Below, one piece after another: positions 44,671 to 53,684 of a DNA stretch of 64,000 nucleotides. The stretch spans positions 13,890,865-13,954,864 of the forward strand of contig OX438750.1 of the NCBI GenBank assembly GCA_949316235.1. The letters are read 5' to 3'. The position numbers were made by a program, and so were the translations under genes. Source of the DNA: Oegoconia quadripuncta. Taxonomy: Eukaryota; Arthropoda; Insecta; Lepidoptera; Autostichidae. Position 1 is the stretch's first letter. Each line of letters opens with the position of its first letter. The notes beneath the pieces were generated by a model. The model was not told the origin of the DNA. It did not search any database and worked only from the letters and a program-made list of their open reading frames with translations.

Positions 44671-44846
44671 CTTCTTTCCAGCCTTCTTTCGCTTCCTCGG
44701 CTTAACTCTCTTCCTGCTCTTCTGTTTTCTTCTTTTCTCGTGGTTTAGTTTGAATGGCGAGGGTATGTTCCAAGGTTTGACCGGCTTCGCGCCGTGTTCT
44801 TGTTGATCAGGACGCGCTGCACTTTTACGCAATAGATGCAGAAGAC
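44671..44846 (-). CDS. Candidate internal exon, lysine/arginine-rich protein, function unknown
   Basis: The minus strand has a good acceptor (TTCTCAACTGCAG) and donor (AAG then GTAAAA) bounding 176 nt, phase 1 in and phase 0 out. It encodes 58 full codons. The start is LLHLLRKSAARPDQQEHG, the middle is VKPWNIPSPFKLNHEK, and the end is a dense basic run with KRVKPRKRKKAGKK. The basic run could be a nuclear localisation signal or a heparin-binding tail. No neighbouring exons were found, so it may belong to a gene whose other exons are far away, or be spurious. Confidence 0.3.
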
Positions 44847-44888
44847 CTGCAGTTGAGAAGCCATTTAATGAATTTCTTCTTTGCTAAC

Positions 44889-45294
44889 TTTTTGATCAAT
44901 ATGGCAGAAAGTAAGAACTGGCTTCCCCAAAGTAGATGCCTAGAATAAGTAGCGCCAAGCACATTTTTTTTGAGTTTCGTAGGTACTCTTCCTTCATCCT
45001 CATTTCCGTAATTGTCCCTTCTTCGACGGCATATTTCAAAGGACCCGCGGCTGCGTCTGCGTGGAATTACTATATCGCAGAGTAATCTTCGTAAGTTATC
45101 CCTAGAGAACTTTTTACTGAGATTAAAATTAACCTACATATCTTCCTACGTGATATTTACTACCTATATGCCAAAGTTTGGCTACATCGTTCGAGTCGTT
45201 TGGCCTTGTCAACAACCAATAAGGTATATCCTACACCTAATTCAAATAAATGACTCAAAATGTTCCTCGATTTTTGTAAATTCTGCATGTTAAA
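44889..45294. other. Unassigned sequence with a repeat-like segment
   Basis: 45050-45190 (TCTGCGTGGAATTACTATAT, TATATGCCAAAGTTTGGCTA) resembles the repeat at 46790-47010 in plan (GCGTGGAATAACTTTAGCGG, TATATACCAAATTTCATTCA). Confidence 0.4.
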
Positions 45295-45441
45295 GGTGTC
45301 GATTCGGATGTACACCAACTAAACTAAACTAAAACCAGTTTTGGAGTGGTGCCGTCGCATCGTTCTGTGCCAAGGAGAAAGAGACTGTACTACTCTAAAA
45401 CACTGGTTTTAGTTTAGTTGGTGTACATCCGAATCGACACC
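45295..45441. mobile_element. MITE-V, short palindromic copy
   Basis: The arms GGTGTCGATTCGGATGTACA and TGTACATCCGAATCGACACC are perfect inverted repeats. They continue inward through CCAACTAAACTAAACTAAAA, about 45 bp each, around a 57-bp centre. Confidence 0.9.
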
Positions 45442-45480
45442 ATTGAGGTCTTTCTGCTGTTAATAACCTGGAGCTGCCAC

Positions 45481-45756
45481 TGATAATAATAATAATAATA
45501 AATATCCTTGGACGTACACACAATGCCATCTAGTTCCACATTAAGCAACTATATGCTTGTGTTGTGGATACCAGATGGTTGATATACTACATAAATACAT
45601 TTTTTTTTGTAAATAAATACTTATTATAAATTAAAACATCCATAACTGGGATACACATATCCGTATTCATCATACAAACATATGCCCCTAGCGGGATTCG
45701 AACCCGCGACCTTTTGGTATAGTGGTCAGAGTTTCTAAACTACACCAAACAGGTCG
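45481..45756 (-). mobile_element. SINE-B copy
   Basis: On the minus strand it has the head GACGACCTGTTTGGTGTAGT and box B GGTTCGAATCCCGCTAGGGG. A GATGTTTTAATTTATAATAA segment follows, and the 3' end is AACTAGATGGCATTGTGTGT. Confidence 0.85.
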
Positions 45757-45814
45757 TCACCAAACTGATGTCAAGTCCTAAGTGGAATCTAATATGTACA
45801 AAAGACATGGCTCT

Positions 45815-45935
45815 TTAATATCATCATCATCATATCAGCCGAACGACGTCCACTCCTCCCCCAAAGATCTCCACACCGACCAGTCCCTCGCATCCAGCGG
45901 CTTCCCGCGATCTTTATCTAATCGTCGGTCCACCT
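45815..45935 (-). pseudogene. RTE-like LINE 3' remnant
   Basis: Minus-strand reading WTDD, IKIAGSRWMRGTG and RSGRRSADMMM corresponds to the end of the RTE-like frame also seen at 4894-4985 and 11690-11805, with frame breaks. Confidence 0.55.
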
Positions 45936-46024
45936 CTTGTATATATAGCCGAAGTCATATTATTTACTCTCGATTTTCGAGGCAAGAAATGATGGTTTTG
46001 TAGCTTTTCAATTATTATACCACA

Positions 46025-46362
46025 CTTAGGCCCGTATTAATAAACCAATCTCAATACAAGTCTTGAGGCTATGTCACCCGAGATGCGGCTTAAGCAGTTG
46101 ACGCTATCTCAAGCTCCGTGCTAATTTATAAACCAATCTTGAGGTTTACTCAGCTGAGATCACTTCTGAAGTATACGCCTCAGCCTATGAATGATGGTGT
46201 TGAGTTTCGTTTATTAATACGCGCACCTCTCAAGTGAGTACTGCTTAAGTGTGCACATTCTTGTCAGGTCTCAAGTTAGGTTTATTAATCAACACGTTTA
46301 CTTGAGACCAGTCAGAAGACTGTTCTCAATCTTGAGAATGGTTTATAAATACGGGCCTAAGT
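46025..46362 (+). mobile_element. MITE-1 copy
   Basis: TTAGGCCCGTATTAATAAAC at the left and GTTTATAAATACGGGCCTAA at the right. The body has ACTCAGCTGAGATCACTTCT and CAAGTGAGTACTGCTTAAGT. Confidence 0.88.
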
Positions 46363-46789
46363 TGCACAGACTGCATCTCAAACTAAATCTGAAAGTAGAT
46401 AGGTACTTGTACCACATACTTTTATTTTGCAACTCTGAAGTTTCACGTAGAGCTCTATTTTAAGTGGCGTTTGGGCTGTTACCTTTGAGCTGCAAACCAC
46501 TGAACTTGCAGTTTATGAAACAAATAGTTTAGAAGCCAGATCTTTTAGTGTGTTTTCCTTTAAAATTAAATAATACCCAAGAAGTGGTGTTAATATTTTA
46601 ACATTTACATTCTACTGCCTACTAATTGTTTTTCGCATTATTTACAAGCTTGTCTGTAATAGTAATAAAATTAACTAGATGAGAGGTGACAAACCATTTG
46701 ATACTGGCGTATCACTAATTATTAAATTCAGCGATCACAGTATGCCCAAGAAGGTAGTGTTCACATAGGCTTGTTAATTATTATATACT
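46363..46789. other. Unassigned sequence
   Basis: Nothing recognised. Confidence 0.4.
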
Positions 46790-47010
46790 TACCAGCTTTC
46801 TGCTCGCGGCCTCGCCCGCGTGGAATAACTTTAGCGGGGAAATTTGTTTATCCCGCGAGAACTACTCAATTTTTCGGGATAAAAAATATCCTATGTCTTA
46901 ATCCAGCATATGTTCTACCTATATACCAAATTTCATTCAAATCCGTTCATCCGTTTTGCCGTGATTGAGCAATAAACAAACATCCAAACTTTCGCTTTAT
47001 AATATTAGTT
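46790..47010 (+). repeat. Dispersed repeat ending ATAATATTAGT
   Basis: It contains CGGCCTCGCCCGCGTGGAAT, GGGATAAAAAATATCCTATG, CATTCAAATCCGTTCATCCG and TTTCGCTTTATAATATTAGT. An inverted relative is at 56380-56580, and 57910-58095 shares its second half. This layout is common in lepidopteran dispersed repeats. The class is not assigned. Confidence 0.6.
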
Positions 47011-47044
47011 AGATTTTTACTGAAAGTGACCCAAAATTATCATA

Positions 47045-47322
47045 ATAAATAATAATAAATATCCTTAGACATACACACAGCGCCATCTAGTTCCACAGTA
47101 AGCAACTATAGCTATAGGCTTGTGTTGTGGATACCAGATGGTTGATATACTACATAAACATATATTTTTTTGTAAATAAATACTTATTATAAATGAAAAC
47201 ATCCATAACTCGGGTACACATGTCCGTATTCATCACACAAACAATATGCCCCTAGCGGGATTCGAACCCGCAACCTTTTGTATAGTGGTCAGAGTTGCTA
47301 ACCACTACACCAAACAGGTCGT
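47045..47322 (-). mobile_element. SINE-B copy abutting a large palindrome
   Basis: It is a full copy in reverse orientation, with the head at ACGACCTGTTTGGTGTAGTG (minus) ending at 47322, only 7 bp from the palindrome at 47330. Confidence 0.85.
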
Positions 47323-47329
47323 AAAATAT

Positions 47330-47957
47330 ATCCCACCAAAAACATTCTGTAAAAAACTAGCCAAGTCTCGATGGAGCTGCTTGATTATCTCTAAAAAGTA
47401 ATGAAATCTATACAAAGTCGTGCCAAGTGTAAGGTTCCTTACTGCGATTTCTTTATTATTATAGTTAATGTTGTGTGACTTGGCCGTTGAAGGGTACACA
47501 GGGGTACAAAACCAGGTGCTCCACGACACCATTGCACCAATCTGTCGCCAGAACCGCTATTAATGTTATTAATTATGTTATTAAGAATGTTCAACGGCAA
47601 ACTATTAGCGAATAATCTGTGTAGCGTTTACATAACATTCTTTATACGTTAGTGGCTTTATCAAGCCTACAATTGACTGGTTATTCAATCAACGTTTTCC
47701 AAGTGGCAATTTTCCATCGTCAATGCGTAGCGGTTCTGGCGACAGATTGGTGCAATGGTGTCATGGAGCACCTGGTTTTGTACCCCTGTGTACCCTTCAA
47801 CGGCCAAGTCACACAACATTAACTATAATAATAAAGAAATCGCAGTAAGGAACCTTACACTTGGCACGACTTTGTATAGATTTCATTACTTTTTAGAGAT
47901 AATCAAGCAGCTCCATCGAGACTTGGCTAGTTTTTTACAGAATGTTTTTGGTGGGAT
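47330..47957. mobile_element. Large palindrome, 229-bp arms, 170-bp spacer
   Basis: The left arm 47330-47558 (starting ATCCCACCAAAAACATTCTG) is the reverse complement of the right arm 47729-47957 (ending CAGAATGTTTTTGGTGGGAT). I saw one difference over 229 bp (CGTGG versus CATGG). Each arm encodes the same 70-residue open frame on opposite strands (47305-47532 minus, 47755-48048 plus). The near identity implies recent formation or gene conversion. The 170-bp spacer is AT-rich. No target duplication was identified. Confidence 0.9.
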
Positions 47958-47984
47958 TTCACTTCTTTTTGTAGAAACGTGGCC

Positions 47985-48165
47985 ATATTATATATATATA
48001 TATATATATGCCCCCGTTTCTACAAATATACTTGATACTGAAAGTTGAGTCAGTTCTACCATACACCAAGAAAGATATTGAATGGAAGAGACAAGACCCG
48101 TCTTTGGGCATACCAACTACTTGGTAGCCACTAAGTTCATCGTCGTCTTTTAATATTATCGACAT
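47985..48165 (-). pseudogene. OTU-like cysteine protease N-terminal fragment
   Basis: The minus frame from ATG at 48165 reads MSIILKDDDELSGYQVVG, then PKDGSCLFHSISFLVYGR. The DGSCLFHSIS pattern matches the OTU catalytic-cysteine motif (D-G-x-C-L-F-x-x-I/L-S). The frame then runs into an (AT)n tract at 47990-48010 and the palindrome. The rest of the OTU fold, including the catalytic histidine, is absent. OTU fragments of this type occur in insect transposable elements. Whether the palindrome truncated it is inference. Confidence 0.55.
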
Positions 48166-48348
48166 TTTTTACGATAATTATTATCTTGCGAAATCAAACA
48201 CAATTAAACTCAACGACCTTTAGTATATGGACAACAAATCAGAAATACCGATAATATTTAGACTAAAACCTACTTATATCTTTAAGACTTCTTTTGTCTT
48301 AATAAAAAAACTTAAACAAAATATTACTCTGCCTACTCAATCTACAGG

Positions 48349-48603
48349 GTGTAACGGTTAAGTGTAGTCATATTTTAAGGGCTTGTTCTACCCATCAATA
48401 CGAACAACTTTTACTATGGGGGCAACTTCGAAATCGCGAAAAAAAAATCAGCTGTTTCATACATTGCATCGGGAGGTTATTGAAATTTTCTATGGAACAG
48501 CTCATTTTTTTTTCGCGATTTCGAAGTTGCCCCCATAGTAAAAGTTGTTCGTATTGATGGGTAGAACAAGCCCTTAAAATATGACTACACTTAACCGTTA
48601 CAC
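48349..48603. mobile_element. Palindromic element, 108-bp arms
   Basis: The left arm 48349-48456 (GTGTAACGGTTAAGTGTAGT...) and right arm 48496-48603 (...ACTACACTTAACCGTTACAC) are near-perfect reverse complements around a 39-bp centre. An outer CAGGGTGTAAC / GTTACACGGTG resemblance suggests the true ends are at about 48345 and 48607. It has no coding capacity. Confidence 0.88.
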
Positions 48604-48609
48604 GGTGTA

Positions 48610-49308
48610 TACAAACTATAAGCAAAACGTTAACTCTTAATTATTAGACAAGTGTCAATATAATTAATTATCAATGAACTTTCTACCAAAGGTGCTACCT
48701 ACCTAGTACTGAAATACAGCTAAATTAATGATATTTTTAAACGAAACGAAGTAATATCTAACTAAATAAACTAAACTAGAATACTAGAAAAGTACTTATA
48801 AACACGAACGCGATTCGAAGTACTGCCTAACTGTAAATTAAACCTAGAAAACTAAAAGTAGGTACTAAATAATTAACAATTAAATAAAGTATTCAATTGA
48901 AACTTCTTTTAATTCTGATAATTAAGTAATAATCAGTAATCCGTCACTAACCATATAATTCCTAACCTGTTTAAATCTTTGAATTAATATAATAACAACC
49001 TGCCAATTAACCTTAGCAAACCTCACGAAATAATCAGCGAAATCAACGAAATGCAAATAATCCCCTCCTAATCCCTAGCAAACATTTTCAAGCGCAATAG
49101 AAGAATGTCGTAAACGACTGTAACGCGGCCGGTTGCCACTTTGCCATATAAGGTTATCGGAAAAACAAAACGTAAGCGCGTTTTAAAATACAGTCAACGC
49201 CATCTAGCGACGCGTGCGGGTATCACCGCCACTCTTAGCCAATGCATTATATTTTGACCAAATTTTCGTTTGTTTATTTAATTTGGGTAATGTTCGAGTT
49301 GAATAAAA
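48610..49308. other. Unassigned sequence
   Basis: Very AT-rich, with no recognised gene. A phrase near 49190 (CAACGCCATCTAGCGACGCG) resembles the start of many insect repeats. Confidence 0.4.
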
Positions 49309-49887
49309 TTAATCGTTTGACTATTTCTTCTTGTAAACTTGTAATAAGTATAAGTAAGTATAAGTATAAACGCCAGTCTAGTCTTATCCAGAGTTTTCCT
49401 TTAATTTTATTTATATTCGTATTAAAAGCAGAAGGGGAGGCATTCGCCCAGCAGTGGGACGCTATAGGCTAGATTAAATTAGAAGATGTGTCCCACTACG
49501 CTGGACAGTCGATTTTTTTATGTACCAATAGTAGAAGGGGGCATTACCATATCTCTAATACAGCTGGGACCAGCTGAGGGTTCTTCGTCAGATATAAAGT
49601 TAATCGTTCGACTATTTCTTCTTGTAAACTTGTAAGTATAAGTATAAAAGCCAGTGTAGTCTTATCCTGAGTTTTCCTTTAATTTTATTTATATGCGTAT
49701 TATAAGCAGAAGGGGAAGCATGCGCCCAGCAGTGGGATGCTATAGGCTAGATTAAATTAGAAGATGTGTCCCACTACGCTGGATTTTTGCAATGACAGTC
49801 GATTTTTCTATGTACCAATAGTAGAAGGGGGCATTACCATATCTCTAATACAGCTGAGACCAGCTGAGGGTTCTTCATCAGATACTT
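49309..49887 (+). repeat. Tandem duplication, 291-bp unit, two copies
   Basis: Copy 1 (49309-49599) and copy 2 (49600-49887) share TTAATCGTTYGACTATTTCT, GCCCAGCAGTGGGAYGCTAT, GATGTGTCCCACTACGCTGG and GTAGAAGGGGGCATTACCAT. Copy 2 carries an extra ATTTTTGCAATG before GACAGTCG. The unit contains typical LINE/SINE tail phrases. Confidence 0.9.
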
Positions 49888-50142
49888 CAGACCTTCGATT
49901 TTTGACATCAAATGAAGCGGCCCACCAAGTTGAATATTTTTTGTAAAGGCGGTATATGTCGATCTCTAATAGTTTTGTTGGGCTCTTGTGTTTCCTAATC
50001 ATGGTCACCAGGTACTCCAGATCTTCGATTATCCTAGTTTTTATAGTTTTCCCTTTATGTGGCCATTAAACCATAACTCTGTACCAAATTTCAGCTCTCT
50101 GAGTTTATGGGAAGTACTAGTTCTATTTTGATGATCATGACT

Positions 50143-50410
50143 GAGTGAGTGAGTGAGTGAGTGTCATAAATGCGAAACTTTGCTTTCGCATAACTTCGGA
50201 ACTAAATGACCTACAGACTTGAAATTTTGGATTTTAAGTATGTGATTATAGCTTACTGGATGACGAAAATTTCTGTGTTCTAGTCTTATCCAGAGGTTCT
50301 AAAATAAGGGCCTGAAAATGCGGCGAAATGGTTCCAGTAAAGGATGGTACGGCAGTGTTTGCTTCGCGCTCGACTTGGCGGGGGCACTACCGTGCCCCCA
50401 GATACAGGTA
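50143..50410 (+). repeat. Dispersed repeat with (GAGT)n and a GC hairpin
   Basis: A (GTGA)n tract at 50143-50162 is followed by GCGAAACTTTGCTTTCGCAT and a final 8-bp GC stem GGGGGCAC-TACC-GTGCCCCC at 50380-50399. A stem near one end recalls Helitron 3' ends, but no CTRR end was seen after it. Confidence 0.45.
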
Positions 50411-51346
50411 GTATCATAATTGCAATAAAATACATACATACCAATATACATAACGTCACGACCTTTATCCCAGATGGGGTGGTCAGAGATATACCAAACA
50501 ATAGTGTTTCACTTCACACCCATGTCATGTGTGTATCCCACACAAGTCACAAAAATAATCCTGCATGGTACAACTGAATTTCTAAGTTCTAATATACCTA
50601 AGTAGGTTAGGGTATTACACCTCAATATGATTTCATGCGAGTCGTAACGATTGATAATAAAACAAAAACATATTTTGACATTTTATTTTGAAATAAGTAA
50701 TACAAAAACTTATCCAGACGCCTGATGAAATTATCATCAGCTACAGGATGTCCATTGCTGAACACAGGCCTCCTTGAATTCTAGGAAGGCATAATGTTCA
50801 GCAGTGATGAAATCACTACATAATAATTATTACTAGCTTTTTAAAGTTATGAGAAAGTAGGTCCGTACTAATTAACCTACTTACTCTTGATATTTTGTTT
50901 TTTATTTGGTTCCTTTGTACAAATAATTATCACAGTTCATAATTCATGTACTCGTAGGTACTTGATATTTTGGAAGACCGTGGGTGAGGACACGATATAC
51001 ATTTTTATCAAAAAGAAGCCGTGAATTCGTCCCTCACGCACTCATTGCGCGTAGAAGAGACATGGAATGAGAGAGTGGTTGCAAAATCAGTCAACCATTG
51101 GTTGTTTGAGAGAATGGCGAAAATAATTTTTCTTAGTACTAGATTAGGTAGACATTTTTCTTTTTTTTACATTTCACTCAAAAATATTAGCCATTCTGTC
51201 AAAAGGCCAATGATAATTTACATAATCGTGTTATTTTCACTTGCGTAGTCCATGCATTTTGTATTCTATTAGATTTTGGTGTGCTTTAAATTATGACGTG
51301 AAACACCCAGCTCCATTTTATATATTAACCATCTATCTACGTCTAA
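50411..51346. other. Mostly unassigned sequence 3' of the LPMO gene
   Basis: 50444-50500 is a short dispersed repeat (CGTCACGACCTTTATCCCAG, also at 29068-29125). 50738-50800 has the CAGGATGTCCATTGCTGAAC phrase of RTE-like tails. The remainder shows no gene. Confidence 0.4.
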
Positions 51347-52561
51347 CTACTCCAACCTATTGTCTTCCTTACCTTGCTGCCCGTCGAAGTACCCATGCTT
51401 CAGGTAATAAAACAACGGATAAGGTATCTCTTGGTAACCTTCTTCCGCATCGTGCACCACCTGCTTCGACCTCGATACTCCGATCATTATATCGGAGCAC
51501 GCACCAAACTGCTCCTGATTTCCACATCCAAGACCTTGAGTGCCATTCCTGCAGTCTCCCCAGTTATTCCCTGCTGTATACCTCCATTGAAGAACACAAT
51601 GTTCGCACACCAGGTTTGTTGGCAGACGATATGTCACATTATACTTTGTGCTTCCTCTATCTGGGTAAAACTTGGTGTCCCCATTTTCAAGTTCCAGGAT
51701 GTGCCTGTCGAAGCATTCCTGGTCGTTATCGTCAGGGTCAGGACAGAGTTTGAACTCCCAGAAGCCTCGATGGGAGGTTGTTAAGTCTACAGTGGTAGTG
51801 AGAAGAGAACCTGGGAGGTAGTGGGCTACAACTATCCCTTGGCCGTACACTCCGCCCAGCTCGTGAGGTCTGGGTGGTGGAACGTTGTACGGGTCCCCGC
51901 AAATGCCGCATCTGGAGTTATAATAAGTATGATTGAACTCAAAGATAGCCAAGTATAAACTCCACAAAAACTTGCAATTTGGACGCGCGCATGGCACATA
52001 TTTGAAAGTTTGAGAATTATTCATTGACGACCTGTTTGGTATAGTGGTTAGCAACTCTGACCACTATACCAAAAGGTGCCGGGTTCGAATCCCGCTAGGG
52101 GCATATGTTTGTGTGATGAATACGGACATGGTACCCGAGTTATGGATGTTTTTAATTTATGTATTTATTTACAAAAAAAAATGTATTTGTGTAGTGTATC
52201 AACCATCTGGTATCCACAAAACAAGCCTAGTTGCTTAATGTGGAACTAGATGGCGCTATGTGTATTATGTCCAAGGATATTGTCCAAGGAAGGATATTTA
52301 TATTTATATCTCTGATATAGTCACAACTTGGGGCATACCTAGTTATTGACTAGGGGATCTGATGAAAAGGTCTACTCACTTGCCACCATTAGCCGACCAC
52401 TGCATAGCGAAGCCTCCGCAGTTGGCGCCGTCGTCGTCATAGTCAGGTACGGTCGGAAACCCGTACCGCCATGCTGTGGCCCTGGATGGAGGGTTCACCA
52501 CACGCCCGTGGCCCGCAGCGGACGCCAGATACGCCGCCAGCGCTACGAGGAGCGACCACAT
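51347..52561 (-). CDS. Secreted lytic polysaccharide monooxygenase (AA15 family), 2 coding exons
   Basis: Exon 1 is 52561-52380 and exon 2 is 51911-51347, joined GT-AG in phase 2, giving 248 residues. A 17-residue signal peptide (MWSLLVALAAYLASAAG) precedes H18, which becomes the mature N-terminal histidine (HGRVVNPPSRATAW). The second histidine-brace residue is H108 (mature 91) in TTSHRGFWEFKLCP. F196 in QEQFGACSDI stands where an axial Tyr/Phe is expected. Cysteines are abundant and paired as in the family. Members oxidatively cleave chitin or cellulose with copper; arthropod forms act in cuticle turnover or digestion. The substrate cannot be told from sequence. A 44-residue tail after the domain is unusual and could hide a further splice. 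An acceptor-like AACAG directly precedes the ATG, so a 5' non-coding exon is possible. The intron (51912-52379) contains a SINE-B. Confidence 0.9.
52026..52285 (+). mobile_element. SINE-B copy in the LPMO intron
   Basis: GACGACCTGTTTGGTATAGT head, box B GGTTCGAATCCCGCTAGGGG, and a 3' end at GGAACTAGATGGCGCTATGT. It fills over half of the 468-bp intron, antisense to the gene. Confidence 0.88.
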
Positions 52562-52670
52562 CTGTTAATGAGATGTTTCAACAATAATAGGCCTGCTAAT
52601 AATAATAACAGAAGAATAAGACTGGAAGAAATCCCTTTACGGGATAAGTCCGCCGTTGTACTCAAACTTA

Positions 52671-52994
52671 TTTTTTTAAGCATAACGGGTTAGCACTTGA
52701 CCTCAATCACACCTGATGTTAAATGAAGATGAGGCCGAAGGTGGTACGGACACGGAAACCCCATTTTATTTGGGGGACTGGCTATCTTATCTCTGACAAC
52801 CGGAACACAACAATGCTATTAACATTGCTGTGTGGCGACAGATTTAGATAAGATGGTGATAGCTAGCCAGACGGACATTTAAAATGCCCTACCACCAACC
52901 AAACCGAGTACTAAATATGTACCCCGCTGGGGATCGAACCCGCGACCTTCGAATCGTAAACCCAATGTTGTTTACATTGAGCCACGGAGGTGGT
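52671..52994 (-). mobile_element. SINE-A copy 110 bp upstream of the LPMO start codon
   Basis: Full-length reverse copy from a T-run at 52671 to GAGCCACGGAGGTGGT at 52994 (head on the minus strand). It lies in the same orientation as the LPMO gene, in its presumed promoter or 5' UTR. Confidence 0.88.
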
Positions 52995-53345
52995 TAAAAA
53001 CTCTGTATCTATGTAAAATTAATGTATTGCCTTTTTGTGCAATAAAGCGTTTACAAACAAATAAACAAACAAACAAACCGCTATAATGTTGGGTACAACA
53101 TGGTGCAATGTGGAAACGCGGCGCATTGCGTGTCGCGTTGTGTGTCGCATCCTGAGTCGACCGCCTAACTTGATTGCTTTGACTATTGTTATAGTTTGTG
53201 ACGTCATCTTGTCATTTCGGATAGGGGCACATAATTAATATAGTACTAACGTAACAGGGGGGCAATTTTCTAACTTTTGGAATTATCACACACGCACAAT
53301 ACGGAATGAGAACTCAGACATCTCGATTGAAAAGTCATTAAAGAA
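52995..53345. other. Unassigned sequence
   Basis: Nothing recognised. Confidence 0.4.
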
Positions 53346-53684
53346 CTAAGGCCTGTATTAATAAATCAATCTCAATACAAGTCTTGTGGCTGTATCAACT
53401 GAGATACGTCTTAAGCAGTTGACGCTATCTCAAGCTCCCTGCTAATTTATAAACCAATCTTGAGGTCTACTCAGCTGAGATCACTTCTCAAGTATTCGCC
53501 TCAGCGGCGAATGAATAGTAGTATTGAGTTTCGTTTATAAATACGCGCACCTCTCAAGTGAGTACTGCTTGAGTATGCACATGCTTTTCAGGTCTCAAGT
53601 TCGGTTTATTAATCAACACGTTTATTTGAGACTGGTTCTCAATCTTGAGAATGGTTTATTAATACAGGCCTAAAACCGCACTTA
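53346..53684 (+). mobile_element. MITE-1 copy
   Basis: CTAAGGCCTGTATTAATAAA and TTTATTAATACAGGCCTAAA ends. The T-for-C change is mirrored at both termini, so this copy has a compensated, perfectly paired TIR. Confidence 0.88.
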
